Counted from the first letter of the stretch, positions 12,060-24,715 are shown. The stretch: DNA of 64,000 bases from Mesostigma viride (GCA_009746045.1 RPFO01000082.1:4211952-4275951), one strand, 5' to 3'. Numbers and translations are program-made. The notes: generated by a model not told the origin, from the letters alone.

Positions 12060-12516
12060 ACGAGTAAAAAAAATTCTTGTGTCGACGACATGGACACGGC
12101 CGCATCGGCCTGCATGGCCAGCCGGCCCGGCTCCGCTCGCTCAAATGCACCTACTGGCACTCGAAGGACCTGGGCGAGGACCGCAAGCGAGTGCTCTTCG
12201 AGGTCCTGGTCGGCTGGTCCTCACAGTGCTCACCCGATGGGGCCGAGGCATGGACGGCTCACGGACAAGCTGGCCCGCCCGGCTGCATGGACGGCACGGT
12301 TTCCAGGACATTGCTCCGACAGGTCCTGAATGTAGGGTTTTCCACTGACAGTAGGTCGCTGGAGTCTTTGTGTATAAATAATTCCTTCAATGGGTACAAG
12401 CCTCGCATTACGGACGATATTAGACATTAGGCAGCGTAGGATAGCATAATTTCGTAGGACATCTTGCTCGAACCAGTCAGGTAGACAACGACCGGTCGGT
12501 CTGGCCGGCCCCCAGC
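12060..12516 (+). pseudogene. LINE copy 2, reverse transcriptase C-terminal region (5' of copia)
   Basis: The plus-strand frames resemble the minus-strand sequence at 2400-2000 (RSLKCTYWHSKDLGEDRKRV and what follows). This is the region after the polymerase domain in a non-LTR element. Stops and shifts are present. The copy is cut exactly at 12516/12517 by the copia LTR and resumes at 27423. The duplicated target CCAGC is at 12512-12516. Confidence 0.7.
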
Positions 12517-13037
12517 AGTTAATGCACTCGTGCAATGGATGCGAACGTGTGTTGGATTATGCAATGGCTGGCATAATATCAACCCATGCAAGCTTGCCAA
12601 GCTGGATTGCATGGGCACGTAGGTTAGGGTAACCTAGCTATCCTGCACTAGTGCTAACCAATGAGGTGCTGGCTCCGTCCAGCTAGATCTACTCCAGCTA
12701 GGACTGATACGATGCCCGCAGGCAACGACTGCCTAACAGCACTACGTGGACGATCCTGGACCTCCCCTAGGACCTCCGTACAGGACTAGCACTGCAACCA
12801 CCTTGTGGTCTGCATCACAGCTCATAAACCCTACCACGTGAATACCCACGTGCGTGTGCACTACATATCTCAGTGCTAATATCTAGCACCCACGTGCCCA
12901 TCATGGCACGTGCGGATCTAAATCCTAGTAGAGATATGTCCAGTGTACTACACTACCGTCCATGTCCGTATCCCACTTGGGAGACGGGGACAACGCCACG
13001 TGTACTGATAGTCTAGGCCTGAAGCCCTAGAATAACT
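12517..13037 (-). repeat. copia 3' LTR (521 bp)
   Basis: Begins AGTTAATG and ends AATAACT on the plus strand (inverted AGTTA/TAACT ends rather than the usual TG...CA). It is identical to 26899-27422 except for CAG missing at about 12891. The sense-strand bases before it are moderately purine-rich and could serve as a polypurine tract. No gene lies in 13038-13412. Confidence 0.93.
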
Positions 13038-13412
13038 CCCATTATTACTTTTCTTTGGGGAGTGAGGGGAAGACTCTTCCCACAACCCACTCATATGCCA
13101 ACCACTACTGATAAGCAAGGTTCCCCACAGGGACAACCAGGACACTGAAAGAGATGCATTTATAAAAGCGCCCATAGCTCCTCCGTGTGGGATACAACAT
13201 CCCCACTGGTTGGGTGCCTGTGTTAGGAAAACCTTTGTCAGAAAAATATGACCACACGTTTTATTGACAAAGAACAAGCCATCAATAAAGGAGGACCCTT
13301 CTGACCTCAATCTTTAATGACGCAAAGAGAGTCTTACGGGTGGGACACTTCAGACCCTGCCACCCCATGACCACCCTCCTATCTGGTGCTAAGATCCCTA
13401 GGCTGAGGCACT

Positions 13413-13967
13413 TCACCCTCTGCCGTTATATGGGTTCATCAGCGTGTATAGGACTCTGTACTGAGGCCCTGCAGCCTGTGGCACTTTTGTGAGTGCATCT
13501 GCTGCATTGTCAGGGTCTCGGATGTGAGTCTTGGACTCCAGATAGGTACACTCCTGCTTGAGGACAATCCAGTCCAAATCGGTGTGCACAGCCAAGGGGT
13601 TGTCCAGGAAAGAGAGAAGGGATTGACTGTCAGTCAGCAGGTGGGATTTGACACCAGCATAACTACCAGCCTGATGCTGCAACCACACCAGCAGATGGTT
13701 CAAATACCTGGCATGCAACACAGCTGATACCACAGCACGGCATTCTGCTACACTGCTGCTGACTGCCTTGCGCTTGTGGAGTCTGCTGAACCAGGAAACC
13801 AAAGATTGCTTGCCAGCGGGGTTAGACAACATAAAGAGACCTGCCTCTCTGGCTTGTACCTTAGTGACTACCCGTGACTCCATGGAACTGTCCATCATAC
13901 ATGTGATGTGGATGGGTTGGAACAGATCCAAAGCATGAAGAATAAGGGGAGGGCCATCATGCAACAC
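13413..13967 (-). pseudogene. copia RNase H domain (C-terminal piece of pol)
   Basis: Starts with VLHDG at the nested element's edge and ends at a stop at 13413. Copia-type RNase H features are visible: MMDSS near the start, SSSVAECRAVV with the catalytic Glu, LLTDSQSLL with the next Asp, and the closing DNAADALTK block. Removing the insertion 13968-17428 and one copy of its 2-bp duplication joins this frame to the RT frame without a shift. The insertion, not decay, is therefore what broke pol here. Confidence 0.88.
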
Positions 13968-14099
13968 CACATCAAATTTTTTTGGCACTTTCTGGCCAAA
14001 AAATTATTTGACTGGCTTGCTAAAACATGTTGAACCCAGGTTTTGGGCCCAAGCGAGCACATATATGGTAGTGTTTACCCCCCAAAATTGGGGGTCATC

Positions 14100-14760
14100 G
14101 GACAACCCTGGCAAGGTTAACTGTGACGTATAACAGCATAAGGTACATGGTTTTTGACATTTTTGCACATATGGAGGCAAGCAATCAACATCAAATTTTA
14201 TTCCATTGACCCAGAAACTTGCATGCAAACTGAATTATGGTCCTCCATCATGATGACATTGTGAAGTCTCAGTTTGCACCCCACCTTCAACATGTTGGTG
14301 ACGTTTGACAGCATAAAAAGTCAATTTTATTACCATTTCACTAGTTTTTTACATCCAAGAGGGCCATAACCATTTCAAACAAGGCACACAACTTAAATGC
14401 ATAATTTACAAAGGCCGGGTAAAGCATGCACCAAGGTTGAGGTCACCTATAGACCTATTTGTGACAGTCAATAGCATAAAAAATGCAGTTTTTGCTCATT
14501 TCTTTCATTTTGCATAAGTCAAATCATGCAGATTGCATCCAATATGATTCCACTTGACCCAAAACTTGCACACACATTGAATTCGAATCCATGTCATGAT
14601 GACAATGCCAAATCTCAGTTCCTAAACCAAGGTTTAACATACCATCAGTTGACATATGGCAGCATTAATGGTCACTTGGACACATATTATATGGATTGAA
14701 CATGGCGAATGATGTTGACAACATCAATTATGATACAATGTCCTAAGTTGTACAATCAAG
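14100..14760. repeat. degenerate ~175-bp tandem repeats
   Basis: Blocks such as TGACAGCATAAAAAGTCA recur near 14120, 14308, 14465 and 14655. The longer block 'ATTCCATTGACCCAGAAACTTGCA...ATGATGACA' recurs near 14200 and 14552. Divergence is high. They lie in the subterminal part of the nested element and may be binding sites or a decayed satellite. Confidence 0.55.
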
Positions 14761-14999
14761 GTGTGAACAAGCTCGTAAATGTTCTAAATGCTATGCATAA
14801 AACACCAGTCACTTGGTAAATAAAACATGCAGCGTACAGCCCGCTGCCGCTTTATCGTCTGCCTCTCTCTCCTACTTGGGCTGCGCTGGAGGCCTGGCAT
14901 GTGATCTAGTTGAGTCCTGCGCTGCTCCATTGTCACTACTTGCAGCAGCACACCCTTGGTCTTGCCCTTCTTGTTCGAGGCCAGGCGCCCATCCACATG

Positions 15000-16320
15000 C
15001 GTGGATGTGGGGGGGGGCTGGCATGCATGCGTGGGTGTGGGGGGGGCTGGCATGCATGCGTGGGTGTGTGGGGGGGCTGGCATGCAATGTGTGGGTGTGG
15101 TGGGGAGCTGGCATGCATACGTGTGTGTGTGGGGGGCTGGCATGCATGCGTGGGTGTGGGGGGGGCTGGCATGCATGCGTGGGTGTCTGGGGGGGCTGGC
15201 ATGCATGCGTGGGGGGGGGGGGGAGCTGGCATGCATGCGTGTGTGGGGGGGGGCTGGCATGCATGCGTGGGTGTGGGGGGGGCTGGCATGCATGCGTGGG
15301 TGTGGGGGGGAGCTGGCATGAATGCGTGGGTGTGGGGGGGGCTGGCATGCATGCGTGGGTGTGGGGGGGCAGGCATGCATGCGTGGGTGTGCGGGGGGGA
15401 TGGCATGCATGCGTGGGTGTGGGGGGGTGCTAGCATGCATGCGTGGGTGTGGGGGGGTGGTGGCATGAATGCGTGGGTGTGGGGGGGGGCTGGCATGCAT
15501 GCGTGGGTGTCTGGGGGGGCTGGCATGCATGCGTGCGTGTGGGGGGCGCTGGCATGCATGAGTGTGTAAGGGGGGGGCTGGCATGCATGCGTGGGTGTGG
15601 GGGGGGTTGGCATGCGTGCGTGGGTGTGGGGGGGGCTGGCATGCATGCGTGGGTGTGTGGGGGGGCTAGCATGCATGCGTGGGTGGGGGAGGGGGCTGGC
15701 ATGCATGCGTGGGTGTGTGGGGGAGCTGGCATGCATGCGTGGGTGTGGGGGGGGCTGGCATGCATTCGTGGGTGTGGGGCGGGGCTGGCATGCATGCATG
15801 CGCGGGTGTGGGTGGGGGCTGGCATGCATGCGTGGGTGTGTGGGGGGCTGGCATGCGTGCATGAATGTGGGGGGGGCTGGCATGCATGTGTGGGTGTGGG
15901 GGGGGGCTGGCATGCATGCGTGTGTGTGGGGGGGGGCTAGCATGCATGCGTGGGTGTGTGGGGAGGCTGGCATGCGTGCGTGGGTGTGGGGGGCTGGCAT
16001 GCATGCGTGGGTGTGGGTAGGGGGGCTGGCATGCATGCGTGGGTGTGGGGGGGGCAGGCATGCATGCGTGGGTGTGTGGGGAGGCTGGCATGCATGCGTG
16101 GGTGTGGGGGGGGCTGGCATGCATGTGTGGGTGTGGGGGGGGCTAGCATGCATGCGTGGGTGTTGGGGGGGGCTGGCATGCATGTGTGGGTGTGGGGGGG
16201 AGCTGGCATGCATGCGTGGGTGTGGCGGGGGCTGGCATGCATGCGTGGGTGTGGGGGAGGCTGGCATGCATGCGTGGGTGTGGGGGGGGCTGGCATGCAT
16301 GCGTGGGTGTGAGGGGGGCA
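15000..16320. repeat. ~29-bp minisatellite, about 45 units
   Basis: The unit on the plus strand is roughly CTGGCATGCATGCGTGGGTG followed by a run of G. The G run varies from 5 to 12, and there are base changes such as CATGAATGCG or CTAGCATG. All minus-strand frames stay open and read Pro/His/Met/Ala-rich. The repeat core GCATGCATGC is a palindrome. Confidence 0.95.
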
Positions 16321-16906
16321 TGACCATGGTAGAAAATGTTATCTTGAGGGAGCACTCTCCATGGGAAGTGGATGCCCAGGTGGCTGTTAAGGGGGGCACA
16401 ATAACAGAAAGAGTGCTATCCACCATCACCCTAGCCCCTGCCCACACTGTGGCTACCTTGCTGGTGTCACCTTCCCTCAACAGGTATTCTATTACGTTAA
16501 AATCCGTTAACACGCGCTTGGCCTTCGTTGCATTTTCCTTGAAGTTGCAATGGCACCTTCCCTGCGGCTGATCGGCTGCGCCCTCCCCTACGCGCTTGAA
16601 CATTGTATCAAACGCCTCACGGGGGCAAGGAGAGATAACAAAATATTTGTTCGCAAACGGTTTCCATCCCATGGCAGCAGCCGCCTTAAGATTGTACAAG
16701 ACCTGCCACGGGCGGATGTTGACAGCGCAAAAATTCTGCAGCTTTAAGTCGCAGTTTACGCACTTGCTGGTGTGAATCGTGCGGGGCAGGCCGCCATACG
16801 TGAGATCGCCATCTGAGGTGCGCCGTCGTAGCTTGTCACACCGGTAGCAATAGCGCAGGTTGCCTTCCGTCGAATTCATGATGATCTGAGCAATACAATG
16901 AAGCAT
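16321..16906 (-). CDS. unrecognised protein with CxxC motifs, running into the minisatellite
   Basis: An open frame from an ATG at 16906 (a second ATG lies nine codons on) has about 195 residues of ordinary composition, then continues without a stop through the minisatellite to 14936. The start region has a paired CYRCDKL...CVNCDL motif about 30 residues apart, as in small zinc-binding modules. A later region reads KRVLTDFNVIEYLLREGD. On the far side of the minisatellite a Lys/Arg-rich tail (SNKKGKTKG) is open in another frame. The repeat may have expanded inside a gene of the nested transposon. Function unknown. Confidence 0.45.
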
Positions 16907-17428
16907 CGGGGGGAGGGGGGGGGCGGTGGATTTCAGGGTTTTTAGAGCTCCGAAGCACCCACTAGCAGATTTAACGAGGAAATTAACCGAACTGAAATTT
17001 TTTCGGGAAAAGCTCGTGGTAACGCTAAAATAGACTTACCAACGAAGAGAAATTCGCTCTTATCGCACGCGAGCCCCGTGGAGGCTGGGCTACCGCGATG
17101 GTGTACTTTTTTGCATCTGCGGACAGCAGCCCGCAAAAGGGTCGGCAGGCTCGTACCCACCCCCGCGCGAATATTTTTTTCAGCTTGCAGCACGTCGGTA
17201 AAATAGAAAAAAAAATATCATGAGCGATCGCACATCTCGGAGCATGTGCAGCAAAATTTTCCAGCGTTAATAATGCTTAAATGCCTCCATCAAGGTCACC
17301 GCCATTAAATCAGCCGACATAGCTTTTTGGCCACAATTTGCACCGAAATTTGGTCCGTACCGTCCAGCTCAGTCGGGCAAGTCGGAAAGATTTTTCCGGC
17401 CGGCTCTCCGCGGGAAAAATTTGATGTG

Positions 17429-19647
17429 ACCTGTTTAATAGCCCTAGACCCTACCTCCATGAGGACATCATCATCCACTCTGCTGACCACTGCCAGGTGA
17501 GGAGCACAAGTGGCACACAGCCAACCTAGCTTACCCCTAATAGTGGGACAGAGATCAGGAGTGATGTCAGAGGGAAGAACATCCTTGCAAGATGTGACAT
17601 ACTCAGGGGATGCTTTGAGAGAACACACCCACTCCTTCTGCTCCTTAAACAGGTTCAGAATGATGCCACAGAACTTGACAGGATCTTTCCCCAGCTCCAG
17701 CTGCTTGCCTAATTCAAAGCTAGCAGACACTTGAGCAATGAAAGCATCCACAGCTGCCCTGGGACCAGTAATGAGCTGATCATCCCCATGCCACACAAAC
17801 ATCATCATACCAGCAGGATGAGGGATGGTGAAGAAACAAGGGTCAATATCATCATACTGGGCCCCCAGCTTCAGGAAGACCTCTTGGGCAGACAGCCTAA
17901 AAATTTTAGGTGCTGACTGAAGCCCTTCTACCCCCAAGTTAGGCCTTAGATGAGGTTCCTTGATGTCCCCAGACCAGACTTTGGGAGTGTTGACCACATA
18001 GACTTGACCCCTCCACACCTTTTGGGCTATGTCAGGGTTGCCTTTAAGGAAGGCTCGTTTAATGTCAGTGGCTTTACACACGTAGTCCTTACCAGCATTC
18101 AGATGGTGAAGGAAAGTGGCCAACAGGACCTTAAGAGACGTCTGCTGAATACCAGGGGTATACAGTTCAGCCTCTGTTAGCTCAGTGGAGCCCCTGAACT
18201 CCGTGACACAAGGTCTGGCATGAAAAATGGGAGGTGTCCCATCTGCCTGGGGTTTATGCTTGCAGACAAACTTCAGTCTGAGCTTTCTGGCCCCTTGTGG
18301 CAGTGCCTCAATCGGTGTTACAGGTGGTACCTGGGACTTGCTACGTGGATCAGGACAAACCCATTCCTCTCTAGCCCTGTTAAAGGCTTCCATCCATTTC
18401 AGAAAACCAATCTGCGTTTGACAGTCTTTGACCACATCATCATAGGACAAGGGAGACATGGACGCTATGTCCCATCTACCAAGCCCAAACGCAGAGGGGT
18501 GTAGCTTCTGAGAATGAATGAGGGAATCAACACAGGGTTCCTGACCTGGGAGGTATTTTATGTTGACAGCATTGATGGCTGCTTCCAGGCCATCACTGAT
18601 CTGTGTTAAAGGAATTTTGAAATGGTCCAGGGTGACCTGCCCCACCCCAGTCACGCTCAACCTCCCAGCTGAGATGACTACTCCAGGGTATGAGACAAAT
18701 GGTTCCCCCAGCAGTGCATTCCCCTTGTAGCCCTCTACTACCTGGAAGGGAGTGGGCACACCCAGAATGGGAATTAGCACTTGGCCTTTGACTGCCATTT
18801 TTGTTTTGCCTGAAAAATCTGACACTCTAGCCCAGGGCGAGCGTTGCAGACTTAGGCCAGATACAGCTTGTGCACTGATGATGCTCACCTGTGCCTGTGT
18901 GTCTACTGCCAGAATACTGGGATCCTGGTTAGATTCACCCACAGCATTGACTTGTGCTGCACCTGCTGCCATTTGTGCCTTGGCAGTGTGTGCTCTATGT
19001 AGAGCTTTTAGAGCCTCAGCAAATTTATTCCTGGGGACAACAGGATCTGCTGCTTCGTGTGGCTGTTCCTGAGATGAGGGAGGAGCGACCTGCTGCTCAT
19101 CCAGTGCACGTTCCTCCTGCCCAGTTGGACCAGTGGGCTGTGGTGGGGCTGCACCACTGAGGAACACAGGAGCGTCTATGGTTGTGTTGCTTGCATCAGC
19201 TATGTCCCTAGCCAATTCACTGGGTGAGACCAACCCACCAGACTGAGGCTCTGAATCCATGTCCAAGAATTCTACCCCTGACACGTCTGCCAAAGGAGGG
19301 TAATAAAGCTTCAGTCTATGCTTGCCAACCATTCGCTCTCTGTGATGCTGAATAGTCACCGTGTCACCTGTTTCTGACAACCTGATGATTTCAGCTGGAC
19401 CATGCCATCTACCAGAGTGGGCTTTGTTCCCTTCCCCCTCCCTATAGTAGAGTACCTGATCCCCCACTTCAAACACAGGCCTGGCATTACTCTTATCCTT
19501 TTTTGCCAGCAACTTGGCCAAGTGTTGCCTTTGCGTGTTGTAGTGGTCTAGTACCTCCTGAGAGTAGCTACCTGATTGCAGGCCAATTGGTGTGATTTCA
19601 CCAAAAGGAGAAGACATGAGGGGCTTGGTGTTCAGAGTTCTGCACAC
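17429..19647 (-). pseudogene. copia integrase C-terminus, retropepsin-like domain and reverse transcriptase
   Basis: One frame of about 740 codons precedes the nested insertion. First comes a basic domain with GDQVLYYREG...RWHGPAEIIRL...KHRLKLYYPP, like the C-terminal domain of retroviral integrases. Next is a retropepsin-like block: AVDTQAQVSIIS at about residue 247, then ALLGEPFV. It has Gln where the usual DTG has Gly. The copia RT follows: TDIKRAFLKG (first catalytic Asp), LQSAPKIF, and MFVWHGDDQLITG with GDD in place of the usual VDD. It starts in a different frame from the integrase piece, with a 16-base overlap. The order integrase-protease-RT is unusual. Confidence 0.85.
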
Positions 19648-20613
19648 TCAGCTGCCCACGCTGTCCTATCAGCATAGCTCCCAGACTCTGCTGTCCTGGA
19701 CTCATTTTTCTTTATGAGGTCCCTGATAGCACGCATGGTACGTTCAATCATCCCCTGGCGTTCATGATCTTGAGCCCCAGCAATGTCTATCTTGGGCAGA
19801 TCAGGATAATCTTGTATCCACGTGAACTGCTGATCCAGCATTAATTTTTCCTGAGGATGATACCGTGCTAGTGCAATCAGCAGGGCTCTGTGCAGTTGTT
19901 CATTGGCCATGCCTGGCAAGGGTTCTATCACCACAAACCTAGACCAGGCATCTTTTAGGACCAAGTAATACACCGTGTCCTTCACCAGGTGTATCACATC
20001 CCCTACTAGCTTTCCTCTAGCCAGTGGTGGGGTGGCCACATGCCATCTCTTGGGTTTAGGTGCATGCAGTTGGCACGCTTCACAGTGCTTCCTGACATGC
20101 CTGCACATCTGTTCCAGGTCACGGCCATCAATTTTGTTGGCCAGCCTTTCTGCCACTGCCTCATGCCCCATTGCCTTGTGTAGCTGTTGGGCTAACCTGG
20201 CATAGGATATAACCTTATCTGCTGCTGCATCTAAGGAGGCTATAGTGGGATCTTGGGCCACCTGTGCTAACGTCATGTCATAAGCCAGGTCCCAATCCAC
20301 TTCCTCACTGTCAGGCAACACAGAGCAAATAGAAGGTACACGGCCATTGAGAAACCAGGGTACAGGAGACTTACAGTCGTCCTGAGTGCTGGCTTGTTTG
20401 TTGGGGCGCCCCGTTGAGGCTCCCTTCCTGGGCTTGTTGCAGCGTCCCCCTGCAGGTAACGGGTGGCGGGGCTCCCAGCAACCTGGGCATACATCCACAT
20501 CAGATCCAAGTTCGGGTTTGCCCTTCCAGCAATCATCCCTCTCATGCCCCTTGCATGAGCACCTGGTGCAGTACAGGGTGGAGTCATGAGGCTTACCTTT
20601 TGACTAGGCCCCT
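19632..20613 (-). pseudogene. copia zinc knuckle and integrase core
   Basis: This frame opens at about 20613. It has a CX2CX4HX4C knuckle (CTRCSCKGHERDDC, about 20535-20576) and a second Cys/His cluster (CPGCWEPRHPLPAGGRC). The integrase zinc-binding domain follows (LHKAMGH...CRHVRKHCEAC), then the catalytic core with Asp in GDVIHLV, Asp in LMLDQQF and Glu in GMIERTMRAI. It ends at a stop at 19632, and the pol frame continues one base shifted. Either an indel or programmed frameshifting would explain this. Confidence 0.85.
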
Positions 20614-20929
20614 GGGAGGGCCCTGCCTTACTGCCTGGTTCCCCTTTCCCCCCTTGTCTGATTTCCCCTGCTGCTTGGATGACCCCCCTGCCTTCTTACC
20701 TTGCTGGGGACCCTTGAACACCGCCTTGACCTGAGCTACCACCTCCTTGATGAGCTTCTTCCTGCTAGGACCTGCACCGTCCTGACTACCCCCCCTTGGA
20801 CCTTGTTAACCTTGGGTTCCTTGACAGTGGAGAAGGGTTCTAGGCTCTGCTGAATGAACAACATGGCCCCCCTAAAATCATCCCACTTGTCTTTAAGGCC
20901 AGCCAGCAGAACTGCATTGGTGTTCTTGT
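20614..20929 (-). pseudogene. copia Gag/nucleocapsid linker with frame changes
   Basis: After the Gag stop at 20930 other minus-strand frames continue with Gag-like text (DKWDDFRGAMLFIQQSLEPF, then Lys/Gly-rich KGPQQGKKAGG). They meet in-frame stops before the zinc knuckle, and at least two frame changes are needed. This suggests decay or sequence errors between capsid and nucleocapsid. Confidence 0.6.
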
Positions 20930-22562
20930 CTACTCAGCTTTGGTGAGCCACTGATGGATCAGGTACTTAGAGTTGAGTTTCTTCAACTCCTCGTCCCTGT
21001 CTATGTACAGGACATACTGTTTGTTGTCACGTACGTAGTCAGACTTGTTGACTTTGTATGAAGCCAACCATGTGAACCCCTTGAGAGCCTGCAGGTGTTC
21101 CCCTTTGGTCAACAGCCCTTTTAGGTCTGCTATGAATTCTGTGAAGATTTGCCCCTCCTCTGCCCCAGGCGTGCTGGCCCTCCTCTCATACATCTGCACC
21201 ATCTGTTTTATGCTAGGTGCAGATTGGTGGATCGTGTTAGACACCCTAAGAGCAGGAAACCAATCACGGATATTATCATGGGACCATGAGTGTTCTATTT
21301 TGAAAAGAAACTCAAGTGCATCCTCCTGCACAAACCCCTCAGCTAGACCTGGGAAGGTAATCCTATCTTCCCTACGGGATGCATCAAACCTGGGTCGCTG
21401 TGGTACAGCGACAGCCGCTTGTGGCTGAGGTTGCTGCTGCTGCTGCTGCTGCTGCGGTTGCTGTTGCTGTTGCTGCCGCGGCTGCTGCTGCTGCTGCTGC
21501 TGGTGCTGATGCTGTTGCTGATGCTGTGGCTGCTGCTGCTGCTGGGTTTTCGCTCCAGCGTTGCTGCCGCCCGCCATACCCCCGGTGCTTGCTGGTGCCC
21601 CTCCCCCTGGTGCTCCCCCGTCCTTCCCCTCGTCACCATCCTCCTCTGGATGCGACCGCTGGGATGTAGACGATGGTCCACACCCCTCCTGCCACTTTCC
21701 TTGGCGGACCCGCTTGGCGGCCCTCAGCAGTTGCTCTACTGCCTCTGCTGCCCGCGCCCGCTTGGTCGGGTTGGCCTCCGCTGCATCCAGCTCCTGGTGG
21801 AGTAGTGCAGCGATGCGGTCCAGCTCCAGGTCCGTGTCGGTCTGCATGGTGTGTTTGGGTGTGGGGTGTGGGGGGTGGGGTATGTCTGCGCCAGCGCGAA
21901 CACGCTCACGCGCGTTTAACAAGGCCGTTCCTCGCTGGGCCCTTGCTGGCTGTGGGGTACGCATGAAGTCCAATACAGCGTCCTCAGGCAGCGGCTCATG
22001 TGGCGCCAGACCACGCTCAAACCGGATTGCGTCTCCGAATTCTCCCTGCAGAGCCCAGGTCCTGGCCGCCTCCTGATACCTGCGCAGAGCCCGCTCCTCC
22101 TTGCGCATGCGCCTGTCTAGGGCACGTGCATTACGCCGGCTCTTCCTCGCCAGCCGGGCCTCCTGCTCCCGCCTCGCCGGGCCCACCATCGTCGCCAGTG
22201 TCGCCTCCGACCTCTTCATGGCTGCGTCCAGCCGCGCCTGGTGACGCCGGGTCTTCTCCGCGGCGTCGTGCGCCTTCGCATGAAGTCGCTTCATCTCCCG
22301 ATGCTGCGCCTCCCTGGCTGCGCGCTCCCTAGCCAAACTGTTCTCCGCCATGGACCGCACCATTGCCCTCTTGGCCTTCCGCTGGCAATGCCTGGCGTAC
22401 TCTATCTTGGCCAGACGCTCTGCCTCCACCATGGCCGGGTCCATCAAAACCAGCTCCTCTCCCCGCGCTCCTGGCTGCATCTCCACCGACGAGTCGGTCT
22501 CCTGCAGCACATCTCCAGCCATTCGCCTAAAGGAGCGCGCTGTGCGCCTGTGCGCAAAGGTG
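20930..22562 (-). pseudogene. copia Gag, main part
   Basis: Open from the edge of inverted-repeat copy B to a stop at 20930, with an ATG at 22522. The first third is strongly charged and helical (many Arg/Glu/Ala, coiled-coil-like). A Gln-rich tract follows (encoded at about 21420-21550 by CAG/CAA runs). The capsid-like end has 'FLFKIEHSW', 'WFPALRV' and 'FIADLKGLL' segments, typical in spacing of copia Gag. The N-terminal part of Gag (26237-26854) was separated by the copy B insertion. The two parts are one base out of frame if a 2-bp duplication is assumed. Confidence 0.75.
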
Positions 22563-24229
22563 TCATTGCATTACCGAAAGCCAAGCCTTGACCCCCAAGA
22601 CGTCCGGCTTTCAAGTTGGAGTGTACCCCCGCGGCATCTAGCAATGCCGACTAGTTTCAAGTGCGCACCAGTCAAAGTAGTTACCCTTCGCACAAACTCC
22701 AGCCACACATTTTCGTAACCGCCCTTTTGGCACCGCAGGAACTATTCTGTCTGATTCGGCCAGATTTCATCCAAGGAATCGGAAAGGAAAAACGGTGGAA
22801 TCAGAAAAGGAAAACGGTGGAATCATTTTCAGCCTGACCTAGTACAACACTATCGTCCGTTCAAGTCCGGCCTCACGGCCCATGCGACGCCATGTCGACC
22901 CGCCCATGCTTAGCCTTTTTTGCGCTAGACTAAAGAAAAATGGTCCCGTTCTTGCCTAAGCAAAAAAATGCACCTCAGCACCTGCTAGCCATGGTATATT
23001 TGCTAGCGATGGCAGTCTGGGAAACTTACAAACCAAACGGCAAATCAATCCAATCTCACGTTCAAAATGCCGCTTCCGTAGACATGTGTCGACTACTTTG
23101 TTTATGCGTGTGATTCAAACAAGCCAATTGTGAATTCCAGATTAGGAGTTAAGGTTTATGGCTGGCAGGACTGATATATTGCATGACGACACACCCTTTT
23201 TTGGCTTGAGACAGAAAGCTGTACATAAATTTCTTACATGAGATGTTTGTCATGTTCATTTTGATTTTAACGCACAGCCCCCCATTCAGCATGTCGAATG
23301 GCATGCGCATGTGCTGGCCGGCAGCCACTGCCATGTCGCCGGATCAGACTGGCGTACAAACCACACAATCTTCTTGTTCACGCATGCTAACCACAACCAT
23401 CGGTAAGCCGACGTTGTGCAGGAATTTTTTTTCATATGCCTTGGTTTAATAGTGGACGCTGCATCCCTGATTCGGCCGTGAAGCTTGTTGTCAGCTAGAC
23501 GTTAGCAGCTGAGTGCCGGGCCGCCCTATGTGGAATAACTTTCACATTGTCCATCGGCATTAACAGTTGAAAATTCCCTCCGATCGACCATGCCATAACA
23601 GGAAAATGCCATCATCTGTTGCAGTCCAGGCTTATATTTGCCACGATGTGGTGTGTGCCAGTTGTGCCACCTGTAATTTACATTACTAGGCTTGGTGTTC
23701 CTAGGGATTCCATTCATGGTGTTCCACTTAGTAGCCATACCAGCATGCCTTGCAGTTTTCACAATAGATTGCCTGCAGGCCATATCAAACCCAACTCCCA
23801 AGTTGTCCAGTAATGCATGTGGTACCAATGAACCTTACCTTGTACAGTAAAATAAGTTATGATATTGGTTGATGTTGTGCGCCCGTGCTTTCAATTTGTT
23901 TCATAATCCATGTGCCGTTCAGGCATGCACGTGTGAAACATCCAGGTATGCCTGTCATCTTCCCCCCCCCGTATGATTCAATATCTCAGAGCCCAGATTG
24001 TTGTGGCACTGCGATAATGCATTATATAGCGTTGAAGAAAATGTGGGGCAGGTATTTGTGCAATTAACGCGCCATACGAACATTCCGGACGGTACATTCC
24101 GGTGATGTCGGGCAGTTGGGGGGTTCGCTTGGTCCCTTGGTTGCTTCCTCGCTTGGCTGCCACTGCGGGGGTGTAAGGACAGGTGCTCAAATGGAGAGAC
24201 ACTAGACGTGCATGCATGTTTGATGGATG

Positions 24230-24713
24230 GGTGGGTGGGTGGGTGGGTGGGTGGGTGGGTGGGTGGGTGGGTGGGTGGGTGGGTGGGTGGGTGGGTGGGT
24301 GGGTGCAGGTGGGTGGGTGGGTGCAGGTGGGTGGGTGGGTGCAGGTGGGTGGGTGGGTGCAGGTGGGTGGGTGGGTGGGTGGGTGGGTGGGTGGGTGGGC
24401 GGGCGGGCGGGCGGCGGGCGGGCGGGCGGGCGGGTGGGTGGGTGGGTGGGTGGGTGGGTGGGTGCAGGTGGGTGGGTGGGTGCAGGTGGGTGGGTGGGTG
24501 CAGGTGGGTGGGTGGGTGGGTGGGTGGGTGGGTGGGTGGGTGGGTGGGTGGGTGGGTGGGTGGGTGGGTGGGTGGGCGGGCGGGCGGCGGGCGGGCGGGC
24601 GGGTGGGTGGGTGGGTGGGTGGGTGGGTGGGTGGGTGGGTGGGTGGTGGGTGGGTGGGTGGGTGGGTGGGTGGGTGGGTGGGTGGGTGGGTGGGTGGGTG
24701 GGTGGGTGGGTGG
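24230..24713. repeat. (GGGT)n microsatellite with GGGC and GGTGCA variants
   Basis: About 480 bp. Unlike copy A it holds two blocks of GGGC units (about 24398-24432 and 24573-24602) and repeated GGTGCAGGTGGGTGG variants in two clusters. That indicates segmental duplication within the array. Confidence 0.96.
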
Positions 24714-24715
24714 AG

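Larger units (their letters stand above)
13968..17428. mobile_element. TIR DNA transposon nested between RT and RNase H
   Basis: Its ends are inverted repeats: CACATCAAATTTTT at 13968 and AAAAATTTGATGTG ending at 17428. The apparent duplication is 2 bp (AC on the plus strand). Collapsing it restores the codons Lys-Gln-Val-Leu-His-Asp across the RT/RNase H joint. Inside are ~175-bp degenerate repeats (14100-14760), a 1.3-kb minisatellite and a short gene-like frame on the minus strand. No transposase family is recognised. A 2-bp duplication also fits the CACTA-type element at 27964-32948, but the terminal bases differ. Confidence 0.75.

Noticed and set aside
15000-16320. CRISPR-like regularly spaced repeats
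   Set aside because: Units are contiguous with no unique spacers, length varies only in the G run, and the context is eukaryotic; this is a minisatellite.
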